Part shown: positions 1 through 7,244 of the stretch, one piece after another
How positions within the stretch are numbered: the first letter of the stretch is position 1
How the letters are laid out: the number at the start of each line of letters is the position of its first letter
From: Neisseria lactamica
GTDB taxonomy: Bacteria; Pseudomonadota; Gammaproteobacteria; Burkholderiales; Neisseriaceae
Length of the DNA stretch: 64,000 bases
Assembly (NCBI RefSeq): GCF_901482445.1
Contig: NZ_LR590477.1
Location: 806,001 to 870,000 of the forward strand
Reading direction: 5' to 3'
Program-made: the position numbers and the translations under genes
The notes under the pieces: generated by a model
Databases searched by the model: none
The model's input: only the letters and a program-made list of their open reading frames with translations
Told to the model about the DNA's origin: nothing

Positions 1-1302
1 GAGCTGCAAAGCCTGCGCGATTTGTGCGAACACATCCGTCAACGCTCATTGTCCAAATTGCCCGCCCTGCTGGAGCAGTTAGAAGAAAACCTGACCAGGC
101 TGGGCGTAAAAGTACACTGGGCGGAAACGCCGGCCGAAGCCTGCCAAATCATCCACGGCATCATTACCGCCAAAAACGGCAAGCTGATGGTTAAAGGCAA
201 ATCGATGGTCAGCGAAGAAATCGAGCTGAACCATTATCTTGAAGCAAAAGGCATTAAAGCGGTGGAAAGCGACTTGGGCGAGTTCATCGTCCAAATGGCA
301 GGCGAGAAACCGACCCATATCGTGATGCCCGCCATTCACAAAACCAAAGAACAGGTGAGCGAACTTTTCCACCAAAACCTCGGCACGCCGCTGACGGACG
401 ACGTGGACCAACTGACCGGCTTCGCCCGCAAAGCCCTGCGCGATATTTACAGCACCGCCGATGTCGGCTTGAGCGGCGTGAACTTCGCCGTAGCTGAAAC
501 GGGTACGTTATGTTTGGTGGAAAACGAAGGCAACGGCCGTTTGAGCACCACCGTTCCGCCCGTGCATATCGCCATTACCGGTATTGAAAAAGTAGTGGCG
601 AAATTGTCCGACATCCCCCCCTTGTACAGCCTGCTGCCGCGTTCCGCCATCGGTCAAAACATTACCACTTATTTCAATATGATTACTGGCCCGCGCCGCA
701 GTGAAGAATTAGACGGTCCGCAGGAAATGCACTTGGTCCTGCTCGACAACGGCCGCAGCCAGGCTTATGCCGAAGACCAAATGCGCCGCACCCTGCAATG
801 TATCCGTTGCGGCGCGTGTATGAACCATTGTCCGGTTTATACCCGTATCGGCGGCGCGGCATACGGCACAACCTATCCCGGCCCGATTGGCGAGATTATT
901 TCCCCGCACCTGTTGGGTCTGGATGCCACCCGCGACCTGCCGACCGCCTGCACGATGTGCGGCGCGTGTGTGGAAGTCTGCCCGGTACGCATCCCGATTA
1001 CCGAACAAATGCAGCGGCTTCGTGTCGAAGCGCAACGTTCGCCGACCGAAACCGTGCCTCATCCCATCCGCGGACAAGGCGCATCGCATACCTTCGGCGA
1101 ACAAATGGCGTGGCGCACATTCAACGGCATTTTCAGCGGCAGCAAAACCTACCGCGCCTTCGGTTGGGCAGCCACCAAGTTCCGCAACCTGACCCCGCGC
1201 AAACAGTTGGGTTGGACGGACAACCGCGTGCCGATGAAACCGGCGAAGAAAACCCTGCACGAACTGATGGCGGAAAAAATGCGCCAAAAAGAACAGGCAT
1301 AA
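1..1302 (+). CDS. lutB: LutB/YkgF-family iron-sulfur lactate-utilisation protein, 5' end outside window
   Basis: The reading frame is open from base 1, so the start lies upstream; family members are about 470-480 residues and 433 codons are visible. The visible part begins inside the LUD domain and ends with two ferredoxin-type 4Fe-4S motifs, CIRCGACMNHCP (bases 799-834) and CTMCGACVEVCP (bases 949-984). In the family, LutB works with LutA and LutC in oxidation of L-lactate to pyruvate at the inner face of the membrane, passing electrons through its clusters. Neither partner is visible here; they would lie upstream. A run of seven C at 615-621 lies in the coding sequence but the frame is intact. 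A DUS-hairpin terminator follows. Confidence 0.88.
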   Translation, partial: ELQSLRDLCEHIRQRSLSKLPALLEQLEENLTRLGVKVHWAETPAEACQIIHGIITAKNGKLMVKGKSMVSEEIELNHYLEAKGIKAVESDLGEFIVQMAGEKPTHIVMPAIHKTKEQVSELFHQNLGTPLTDDVDQLTGFARKALRDIYSTADVGLSGVNFAVAETGTLCLVENEGNGRLSTTVPPVHIAITGIEKVVAKLSDIPPLYSLLPRSAIGQNITTYFNMITGPRRSEELDGPQEMHLVLLDNGRSQAYAEDQMRRTLQCIRCGACMNHCPVYTRIGGAAYGTTYPGPIGEIISPHLLGLDATRDLPTACTMCGACVEVCPVRIPITEQMQRLRVEAQRSPTETVPHPIRGQGASHTFGEQMAWRTFNGIFSGSKTYRAFGWAATKFRNLTPRKQLGWTDNRVPMKPAKKTLHELMAEKMRQKEQA

Positions 1303-1318
1303 ACAGTTGTTTGCAAAA

Positions 1319-1357
1319 ATGCCGTCTGAAACCCGAAAACAGGGCTTCAGACGGCCT
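1319..1357 (+). terminator. DUS inverted-pair terminator after lutB
   Basis: ATGCCGTCTGAA at 1319-1330 pairs with TTCAGACGGC at 1346-1355 to form a hairpin just after the lutB stop. It doubles as an uptake sequence. The downstream U-tract is poor, so termination may be weak. Confidence 0.6.
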
Positions 1358-1450
1358 GAAAAGCAGCCTGACCGCGCAAAAATAAATGATGAGACGGAAC
1401 GCTAAGACGCTTTCAGGCAGCCTGACATTAAGGCTGCTTAGAAGCGTTTT

Positions 1451-1870
1451 TTAATCGTACCACGGATTGAACACCGCGACATCGGCCGCAAAAAATGGGC
1501 CGGTATCACGCGTAGCAACTGTCAAACGGTGCTGTTTGGCCGTTGCTGCAATATAGCCGTCTGCGGCGGCAATCGCTTTGCCATGTGTTTTGGCATAGGA
1601 ACGAATTTGCGCATAGATTGCGGCAACCGGTTCATCAAAAGGCAGAATCCGCCTCGCAAATAAAGGCAAAATGGATTGTTCCAAACGCTCGTGCAGCACA
1701 TTCTTTTTCTTGCCGTCGGGCAACAACGCCACACCCAAACGCAATTCTGCAACAGTCATGGCAGACAAATACACATCTTCCAATATCAAACTATCCAACC
1801 ATGCCACCACACGTTCATTGGGTTGTGGGCGCAAAGGTTCGGAAATCACATTTGTATCCAGTAAAATCAT
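1451..1870 (-). CDS. fitB: FitB, PIN-domain (VapC-type) toxin
   Basis: A 139-residue PIN-domain protein. The acidic residues expected for the metal-dependent nuclease site are visible: D in LLDTNVISE near the N-terminus, E in AELRLGV (about 42), D in AADGYIAATA (about 104) and D in ATRDTGPF (about 122). I recognise it as gonococcal/meningococcal FitB. The ATG at 1870-1868 shares one base with the fitA stop codon, so the genes are probably translationally coupled; an upstream in-frame TTG at 1873 is not needed. In the family FitA binds FitB, blocks its active site and forms the DNA-binding complex. FitAB is linked in the literature to gonococcal trafficking across epithelial cells and growth control. 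Confidence 0.93.
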   Translation of the reverse strand: MILLDTNVISEPLRPQPNERVVAWLDSLILEDVYLSAMTVAELRLGVALLPDGKKKNVLHERLEQSILPLFARRILPFDEPVAAIYAQIRSYAKTHGKAIAAADGYIAATAKQHRLTVATRDTGPFFAADVAVFNPWYD

Positions 1871-2106
1871 CAAAAGGATACCTCATTCTTGGTATCGAAA
1901 TCACGCACGTTATCCAACTCCACACCATCCACTTCCTGCCCGATTGATGCCAACATTGACCCCAAACGTACCGTTTGCTGTGCTTTGGCGATGTTATCCA
2001 AGATTAAGCGGATTTCTGCTTCGGTACTGCGCCCTGCGGCTCGCGCGCGGAATTTGAGTGCGTTGTGCGTGCTCTCGGATAAATTTCTAATCACAACAGA
2101 AGCCAT
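1870..2106 (-). CDS. fitA: FitA, ribbon-helix-helix antitoxin/autorepressor
   Basis: A 78-residue antitoxin beginning MASVVIRNLSE, typical of an N-terminal ribbon-helix-helix DNA-binding fold, followed by a C-terminal tail that in the family inserts into FitB. The start was chosen at 2106 because AGGAAGG sits a few bases upstream; the reading frame extends 10 codons further without a ribosome-binding site. It is first in the fitAB operon, and an inverted repeat matching a FitA-type operator lies 32 bases upstream. Expected role: neutralise FitB and repress its own promoter. Confidence 0.93.
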   Translation of the reverse strand: MASVVIRNLSESTHNALKFRARAAGRSTEAEIRLILDNIAKAQQTVRLGSMLASIGQEVDGVELDNVRDFDTKNEVSF

Positions 2107-2137
2107 TGCCTTTCCTTCCTGAAAAAAGTTTTCCAAA

Positions 2138-2164
2138 TGCTATCAAAATAAAAAAATGATAGCA
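2138..2164 (-). promoter_or_regulatory. fitAB operator, inverted repeat
   Basis: TGCTATCA at 2138-2145 and TGATAGCA at 2157-2164 form a perfect 8-bp inverted repeat with an 11-bp A-rich spacer, just upstream of fitA. Published FitAB work describes binding to an inverted repeat in the fit promoter, which fits this arrangement. The assignment rests on position and symmetry. Confidence 0.75.
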
Positions 2165-2175
2165 ATCTATTTTTT

Positions 2176-2222
2176 AACGCCTGCGGATGCCTGAAAATTC
2201 AGGTGGCCGCAGGCGTTTTTTT
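2176..2222 (+). terminator. Strong hairpin with U-tract between fitA and methylase remnant
   Basis: AACGCCTGCGG at 2176-2186 pairs with CCGCAGGCGTT at 2207-2217; a second small stem lies inside the loop. A run of T follows on the plus strand and an A/T-rich run precedes it, so it could act on both strands. No intact plus-strand gene precedes it. Confidence 0.6.
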
Positions 2223-2230
2223 GCATCTGA

Positions 2231-2803
2231 AAAACGTCTCCCTCCCCCTTTCTGATAAATAAAAACAGCCGCTCTGCGGCGTTTTGGCACAACGGGCAAT
2301 GCTGCTCGGTCGAAACGGAAGCAGATTATGGCGGAAAACCCATCACGCTCGGCGAAATAGTGCAGCCCGAAAGCGATGTGCCTGAAAAATATTTCCTGAC
2401 AGATACTGCCAAATTGGAAAAGTTCCGGTATTTGCGCGGCGCAAAAAAAATCGAACGCGTTTCTTCCGACGGGCATACCTACATTTACTCGGAAGGCGGA
2501 ATGCCGCCCTACGACGATTTAAACCTGCCAGGACGGACAATGCTGACTTCCGAAGGGACGGTCAGCAGGCCGACGCACCTTTTGAAAATAAACGGAAAAC
2601 ACCGGCTGCTGACACCTGTCGAAGCCGAAAGGCTGCAAGATTTCCCCGACGGTTGGACAGCCCGGAAGAAACTTGCCGACGGCACAGTCGCCGAAGTTTC
2701 CGACAAGATGCGTATGTTTTTTATGGGTAATGCGCCGGTTACTGAAATCGTCAGGAAAATCGGGACATTTATTTCAGAAATTGAAACCCGCACAGATTGT
2801 TAA
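2231..2803 (+). pseudogene. C-terminal remnant of a C5-cytosine DNA methyltransferase
   Basis: The frame is open from 2231 to the stop at 2803, but there is no N-terminal half: the SAM-binding motif and the catalytic PC motif are absent. What remains reads like the end of a C5 methyltransferase, with RLLTPVEAERLQDFPDGWT and MGNAPVTEIV corresponding to motifs IX-X. Homology seems to begin near 2255. A methylase without its catalytic loop cannot act, so this is a fossil of a restriction-modification system. No nuclease gene is beside it. NlaIV-type methylases are a possible origin, but I cannot settle this by eye. Confidence 0.75.
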
Positions 2804-2851
2804 ACCCCAAAACAGGGGCGGGCGAAATCTTCCGGCAATGGACTCATGCAA

Positions 2852-2897
2852 ACAAATGCCGTCTGAAACCCGAAACAGGGCTTCAGACGGCATTTGT
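2852..2897. terminator. Bidirectional DUS hairpin terminator
   Basis: ACAAATGCCGTCTGAA (from 2852) pairs with TTCAGACGGCATTTGT (ends 2897). It lies between the plus-strand methylase remnant and minus-strand purE, as expected for a terminator shared by convergent units. Confidence 0.75.
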
Positions 2898-2917
2898 GTA
2901 TTCGCGGACGGAGGGTT

Positions 2918-3403
2918 TTAAATCTGTTCCAATTCCATACTCAAAACAGCCTGTTCCTGTTTGGCTCGGAAGTCTGCCAGTTTTTGCGCCAGTTCGGGAT
3001 TTTCATTGGCCAGCATGGAAACGGCGAACAATGCGGCATTTGCCGCGCCTGCCTCGCCGATGGCGAATGTGGCGACGGGTACGCCTTTGGGCATTTGTAC
3101 AATCGATAAAAGCGAATCTTCGCCGCGCAGGTATTTACTGGGGACGGGTACGCCCAAAACGGGGACGGTAGTCTTGGCGGCAACCATACCGGGTAAATGC
3201 GCCGCGCCGCCCGCGCCCGCGATAATGGCTTTGATGCCGCGCGCCCGTGCGGTTTCAGCGTATTGGAACATTAAATCCGGGGTGCGGTGTGCGGAAACAA
3301 CGCGCGCCTCATATTCTACGCCGAACTCTTCAAGAAACTGCGCTGCCTGCCGCATAACGGGCCAATCGCTGTTGCTGCCCATGATGATGCCGACTTGAAT
3401 CAT
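2918..3403 (-). CDS. purE: PurE, N5-carboxyaminoimidazole ribonucleotide mutase
   Basis: A 161-residue class I PurE. The N-terminal signature MGSNSDWPVM, the following SAHRTPD segment and the glycine-rich AGAGGAAHLPGM loop are all present. It converts N5-CAIR to 4-carboxy-AIR in de novo purine synthesis in the cytosol. AAGGAG lies just upstream of the ATG at 3403. purK is not next to it in this window, so the two steps are not encoded together here. Length is normal for the family. Confidence 0.95.
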   Translation of the reverse strand: MIQVGIIMGSNSDWPVMRQAAQFLEEFGVEYEARVVSAHRTPDLMFQYAETARARGIKAIIAGAGGAAHLPGMVAAKTTVPVLGVPVPSKYLRGEDSLLSIVQMPKGVPVATFAIGEAGAANAALFAVSMLANENPELAQKLADFRAKQEQAVLSMELEQI

Positions 3404-3452
3404 AAATCTCTCCTTGGTGGGGATGGGGTAAAAAGCGGAAAAACGGAAAAAA

Positions 3453-4166
3453 CTATCGTTTGCGTATGGCTGAGGCGGCGCGTTTTGCCGCCGGGCTGCC
3501 GGGATAGGTCTGTATCAGGCTGCGCCAAGTCGCCCTTGCAATATCTTTTTGCTGCAGCCTGTATTGGCATTCGCCGATTTTGAACATGGCTTCGGGCGCG
3601 GTTGGGCTGTCTTTGAAACGGTTGGCGTAACGCCCTCCGATTTCGATGACGGATTCGCAGTTCCCCATACGCGCCCTGCTTTGCAGCAACAGGTACATAC
3701 TGCGTTGCGCGATGCTGCCGCCGTCGCCTCCGTCCGCGCCTTTCAACAGGGCGGCCGCTGCAGAAAACCTGCCGCTTTGATAGTGTTTGAGTGCCTGATT
3801 GTAGAGGTTTTGTGCGGTTTCGACAGTATGTGCGGATGCGCTACCGCCTTCGGTATTGAGATAATGCTCTTTCAACTTGCGGTCGTCGAGTTTTTGGACG
3901 GGTGTCCTGCCGGAAGAATGTGTTTTTGCGTGTTCCAGTGCTTTGACTTTGCCGTTTAAGGTTTCCACTTCGTTCGACAGGCGAATAATCCTGTTTTCCA
4001 GATAGTCCAAACGGTCTTGCAAGGTCGGAACGGGATAGGGAATGCCGTCTGAAGCATTTTCCTGTGTCGGCATTTCGGTTCGGCTGTCTGCCGGAACAGG
4101 TGAAACGGAAGAACAGGCGGCGGACACAGTCAGCCAAATGATAAAAAGCGGTAATTTGGTCTTCAT
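3453..4166 (-). CDS. CpoB/YbgF-like tetratricopeptide lipoprotein
   Basis: The start at 4166 gives a 237-residue protein with a lipoprotein signal: MKTKLPLFIIWL, a hydrophobic stretch, then VSAAC with the lipidated Cys near residue 18. A short predicted coiled coil (LENRIIRLSNEVETLNGKV) and C-terminal TPR-like repeats follow (about residues 120-237). This layout matches CpoB/YbgF proteins that link Tol-Pal to peptidoglycan synthesis, but no tol-pal genes are nearby, so the function is inferred. Its ATG overlaps the stop of the upstream methyltransferase by one base, showing coupled translation. An in-frame extension to 4370 would run back through the methyltransferase and is rejected. Confidence 0.78.
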   Translation of the reverse strand: MKTKLPLFIIWLTVSAACSSVSPVPADSRTEMPTQENASDGIPYPVPTLQDRLDYLENRIIRLSNEVETLNGKVKALEHAKTHSSGRTPVQKLDDRKLKEHYLNTEGGSASAHTVETAQNLYNQALKHYQSGRFSAAAALLKGADGGDGGSIAQRSMYLLLQSRARMGNCESVIEIGGRYANRFKDSPTAPEAMFKIGECQYRLQQKDIARATWRSLIQTYPGSPAAKRAASAIRKR

Positions 4167-4834
4167 TATTTTTTCAGAAGCAGGGTCAAGCCGTCGCCGA
4201 CGGGCAGGGTGATGGGGACGATGCGCGGGTCGTTCGGCAGGTTTTGATTGAAATCTTTGAGGATGCCGACACTGGGCGGCGCATCGGAAGCGGCCTCGCG
4301 CATCACCCTTCCGTTCAACAAAATATTGTCGATGGCAATAATGCCGCCTTGCCGGACGAGTTTGAGGCAACGCTCGAAATATTGCGGCGTGGGCGGTTTG
4401 TCTGCGTCTATCAGTGCCAAATCGTAGCTTCCGGCTTCACCCTGTGCAATCAAATCATCCAATGTCAGCAATGCGGGTTGCAGGTGCAGGCCGATTTTAT
4501 GTGCCACACCGGCCTCGTTCCAAACCTGACGCGCCGTATCGGTAAAGGTTACATTGATATCGCAGGCGGTAATCCGCCCGTGTTCGGGCAACGCCAATGC
4601 AAGCGCGGTGCTGCTGTATCCGGTAAATACGCCGATTTCCAGATATTTTTCCGCGCGAATCAGCTTTGCCAGCCAAACCAAAACCGCCGCCTGTTCGCGC
4701 GCAATCGCCATTTTGCCCATACGGTGATGCTCGGTCTTCTCGCGCAGCCGCGTCAAAACGGGATGTTCGGGTTCGCCGATGGCGTTCAAATAGTTTTGCA
4801 GGTCCGGTGCGACATTGGACAGATGGGTCGTCAT
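4166..4834 (-). CDS. Class I SAM-dependent O-methyltransferase (catechol/caffeoyl-CoA type)
   Basis: A 222-residue O-methyltransferase family 3 protein. The SAM-binding motif I appears as YLEIGVFTGYSSTALALAL, the acidic end of the next strand as ITACDIN, and the metal/substrate segment as LIDADKPPTPQYF followed by IIAIDNILLNGRV. Such enzymes transfer a methyl group to hydroxyls of small aromatic or CoA-linked substrates; the substrate here is unknown. It is the middle gene of a tight operon: DUF3460 gene 10 bp upstream, lipoprotein gene overlapping downstream. Confidence 0.87.
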   Translation of the reverse strand: MTTHLSNVAPDLQNYLNAIGEPEHPVLTRLREKTEHHRMGKMAIAREQAAVLVWLAKLIRAEKYLEIGVFTGYSSTALALALPEHGRITACDINVTFTDTARQVWNEAGVAHKIGLHLQPALLTLDDLIAQGEAGSYDLALIDADKPPTPQYFERCLKLVRQGGIIAIDNILLNGRVMREAASDAPPSVGILKDFNQNLPNDPRIVPITLPVGDGLTLLLKK

Positions 4835-4844
4835 TTCGGCGGGT

Positions 4845-5030
4845 TCAGTCTTGGTAATAGGTATAAGGTTTTTTCGCTACTTTTGCCGCCTCGAAGTTTT
4901 CCTGTTCTTCGGGATTGAGTTCGACATCCCACAAAAGCCCCCTGTTTTCCAAACGCTGCTGTTCCAACTCAGGTTTTTCTTCAATCAGGCGGTTGAGGAA
5001 TTGTGTGGCTTCGGATTGGTAGTGGTACAT
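4845..5030 (-). CDS. DUF3460 small conserved protein
   Basis: A 61-residue acidic protein, MYHYQSEATQFLNRLIEEKP at the N-terminus and ending KPYTYYQD. The pattern matches DUF3460, a small family of unknown role found mostly in Betaproteobacteria. GGAG is well placed upstream of the ATG at 5030. It opens the three-gene minus-strand operon and is divergent from mutL, with about 140 bp between them for both promoters. No signal peptide or membrane segment. Confidence 0.82.
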   Translation of the reverse strand: MYHYQSEATQFLNRLIEEKPELEQQRLENRGLLWDVELNPEEQENFEAAKVAKKPYTYYQD

Positions 5031-5173
5031 CTTTACGCTCCAATTTTATGGGATACGGCGTGATTATACTGGTATTTTCCAAACGGGATAAACGGCTTTT
5101 ATCAAGAATACGGGCAGAAAAGTAAGGGGTTTTATTATAGAATGAAGCGTTTTTTGCAACGGAAGCCTACCTT

Positions 5174-7150
5174 ATGCCACGCATTGCCGCCCTGCCCGAC
5201 CATCTTGTCAACCAAATCGCCGCCGGCGAAGTGGTCGAACGCCCTGCCAACGCCTTGAAAGAAATTGTTGAAAACAGCATAGACGCAGGCGCGACGGCGA
5301 TTGATGTCGAGCTGGCGGGCGGCGGCATCCGCCTCATTCGCGTCAGCGACAACGGCGGCGGTATCCATCCGGACGACATCGAACTCGCGCTCCACCGCCA
5401 CGCCACCAGCAAAATCAAAACCTTAAACGATTTGGAACACGTCGCCAGTATGGGCTTTCGCGGCGAAGGCTTGGCAAGCATCGCCTCCGTCAGCCGCCTG
5501 ACCCTGACCAGCCGTCAAGAAGACAGTTCGCACGCGACCCAAGTCAAAGCCGAAGACGGCAAACTCAGCAGCCCCACCGCCGCCGCCCACCCCGTCGGCA
5601 CGACCATCGAAGCTGCCGAACTCTTCTTCAATACACCCGCGCGGCGCAAGTTCCTCAAATCCGAAAACACCGAATACGCCCACTGCGCCACCATGCTCGA
5701 ACGCCTCGCGCTGGCGCATCCGCACATTGCCTTCTCACTCAAACGCGACGGCAAACAAGTGTTCAAACTTCCAGCCCAAAGCCTGCATGAACGGATTGCC
5801 GCCATTGTCGGCGAAGACTTTCAGACGGCATCCTTAGAAATAGACAGCGGCAACGGCGCGCTGCGGCTCTACGGCGCGATTGCCAAGCCGACTTTTGCCA
5901 AAGGCAAAACCGACAAACAATACTGCTTCGTCAACCACCGCTTCGTGCGCGACAAAGTCATGCTCCACGCCGTCAAGCAGGCATACCGCGACGTTTTGCA
6001 CAACGCCCTCACCCCCGCTTTCGTCCTTTTCCTCGACCTGCCGCCCGAAGCCGTGGATGTCAACGTCCACCCGACCAAAACCGAAATCCGCTTCCGCGAC
6101 AGCCGGCAGGTGCACCAACTCGTGTTCCACACGCTCAACAAAGCCCTTGCCGACACACGCGCCGACCTGACCGAAAGCGTCAGCAACGCAGGCGAAGTGT
6201 TGCATGACATTACCGGCGTTACGCCTGCACCAATGCCGTCTGAAAACGACAACGAAAATCTGTTTGATAGCGCATCCGACTACCCGACAGGCAACAAACC
6301 CGATACGCGCAATGCCTTCGGTTCATCAGGCAAAACCGCGCCCATGCCTTACCAGGCCGCGCGTGCGCCGCAACAACGCAGCCTGTCCCTGCGCGAAAGC
6401 CGCGCGGCAATAAACACCTATGCCGAACTCTACAAAAAAACCGACGACATCGACCTTGAGTTAAGCCGATTCGAGCAGGCACGTTTCGGCAATATGCCGT
6501 CTGAAACGCCTGCTCCCCAAACAGATACGCCGCTTTCAGACGGCATCCCGTCCCCATCCGAACTGCCGCCGCTCGGTTTTGCCATTGCCCAATTACTTGG
6601 CATCTACATCCTTGCCCAAGCCGAAGACAGCCTGCTGCTCATCGATATGCACGCCGCTGCCGAACGCGTCAACTACGAAAAAATGAAACGCCAACGTCGG
6701 GAAAATGGCAGGCTGCAAAGCCAGCGCCTGCTTATTCCCGTAACCTTTGCCGCGTCCCACGAAGAATGCGCCGCCCTTGCCGATTATGCCGAAACACTGG
6801 CAGGCTTCGGGCTGGAACTGTCCGATATGGGCGGCAACACCCTCGCCGTCCGCGCCGCACCCGCAATGTTGGGCAAATCCGATGTCGTCTCCCTCGCCCG
6901 CGACGTATTGGGCGAATTCGCCCAAGTCGGCAGCAGCCAAACCATCGAGGAACACGAAAACCGCATCCTCGCCACCATGTCCTGCCACGGCTCGATCCGC
7001 GCCGGCCGCCGGCTTACCCTGCCCGAAATGAACGCACTGCTGCGCGATATGGAAAACACGCCGCGCAGCAACCAATGCAACCACGGCAGGCCGACTTGGG
7101 TCAAACTGACTTTGAAAGAATTGGACGCACTGTTCTTGCGCGGACAGTAA
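5174..7150 (+). CDS. mutL: MutL, DNA mismatch repair protein with C-terminal endonuclease motif
   Basis: 658 residues. The N-terminal GHKL ATPase shows EIVENSIDAGAT, DNGGGI and SMGFRGEGLASI. The C-terminal dimerisation/nuclease domain carries DMHAAAERVNYE, a variant of the DQHAX2EX4E metal site, plus SCHGSIRAGRR and CNHGRPTW. These mark it as the nicking type of MutL used by bacteria lacking MutH. The central linker (about residues 350-460) contains several uptake sequences translated as MPSE and SDGI peptides. It works with MutS in repair of replication errors. dnaX follows 94 bp downstream and may be co-transcribed. Confidence 0.96.
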   Translation: MPRIAALPDHLVNQIAAGEVVERPANALKEIVENSIDAGATAIDVELAGGGIRLIRVSDNGGGIHPDDIELALHRHATSKIKTLNDLEHVASMGFRGEGLASIASVSRLTLTSRQEDSSHATQVKAEDGKLSSPTAAAHPVGTTIEAAELFFNTPARRKFLKSENTEYAHCATMLERLALAHPHIAFSLKRDGKQVFKLPAQSLHERIAAIVGEDFQTASLEIDSGNGALRLYGAIAKPTFAKGKTDKQYCFVNHRFVRDKVMLHAVKQAYRDVLHNALTPAFVLFLDLPPEAVDVNVHPTKTEIRFRDSRQVHQLVFHTLNKALADTRADLTESVSNAGEVLHDITGVTPAPMPSENDNENLFDSASDYPTGNKPDTRNAFGSSGKTAPMPYQAARAPQQRSLSLRESRAAINTYAELYKKTDDIDLELSRFEQARFGNMPSETPAPQTDTPLSDGIPSPSELPPLGFAIAQLLGIYILAQAEDSLLLIDMHAAAERVNYEKMKRQRRENGRLQSQRLLIPVTFAASHEECAALADYAETLAGFGLELSDMGGNTLAVRAAPAMLGKSDVVSLARDVLGEFAQVGSSQTIEEHENRILATMSCHGSIRAGRRLTLPEMNALLRDMENTPRSNQCNHGRPTWVKLTLKELDALFLRGQ

Positions 7151-7244
7151 GCCGAAAGTGCTAGAATACGCCGCCCGAGACCGCCGTTCAGACGGCATTC
7201 CGACGCACCGACAGAAACATCACGACCGAAACCAAGAGAAAAAT

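Noticed and set aside
615..621. C7 tract in lutB as a phase-variation site (also C7 in ybaB at 9753-9759 and G7 in recA near 22532)
   Set aside because: Tracts of seven are short for high-rate slippage, the frames are intact and the genes are housekeeping.
3453..4370. 305-residue version of the CpoB-like lipoprotein
   Set aside because: The extra 68 residues overlap the methyltransferase gene and would bury the lipoprotein signal peptide; the ATG at 4166 is correct.
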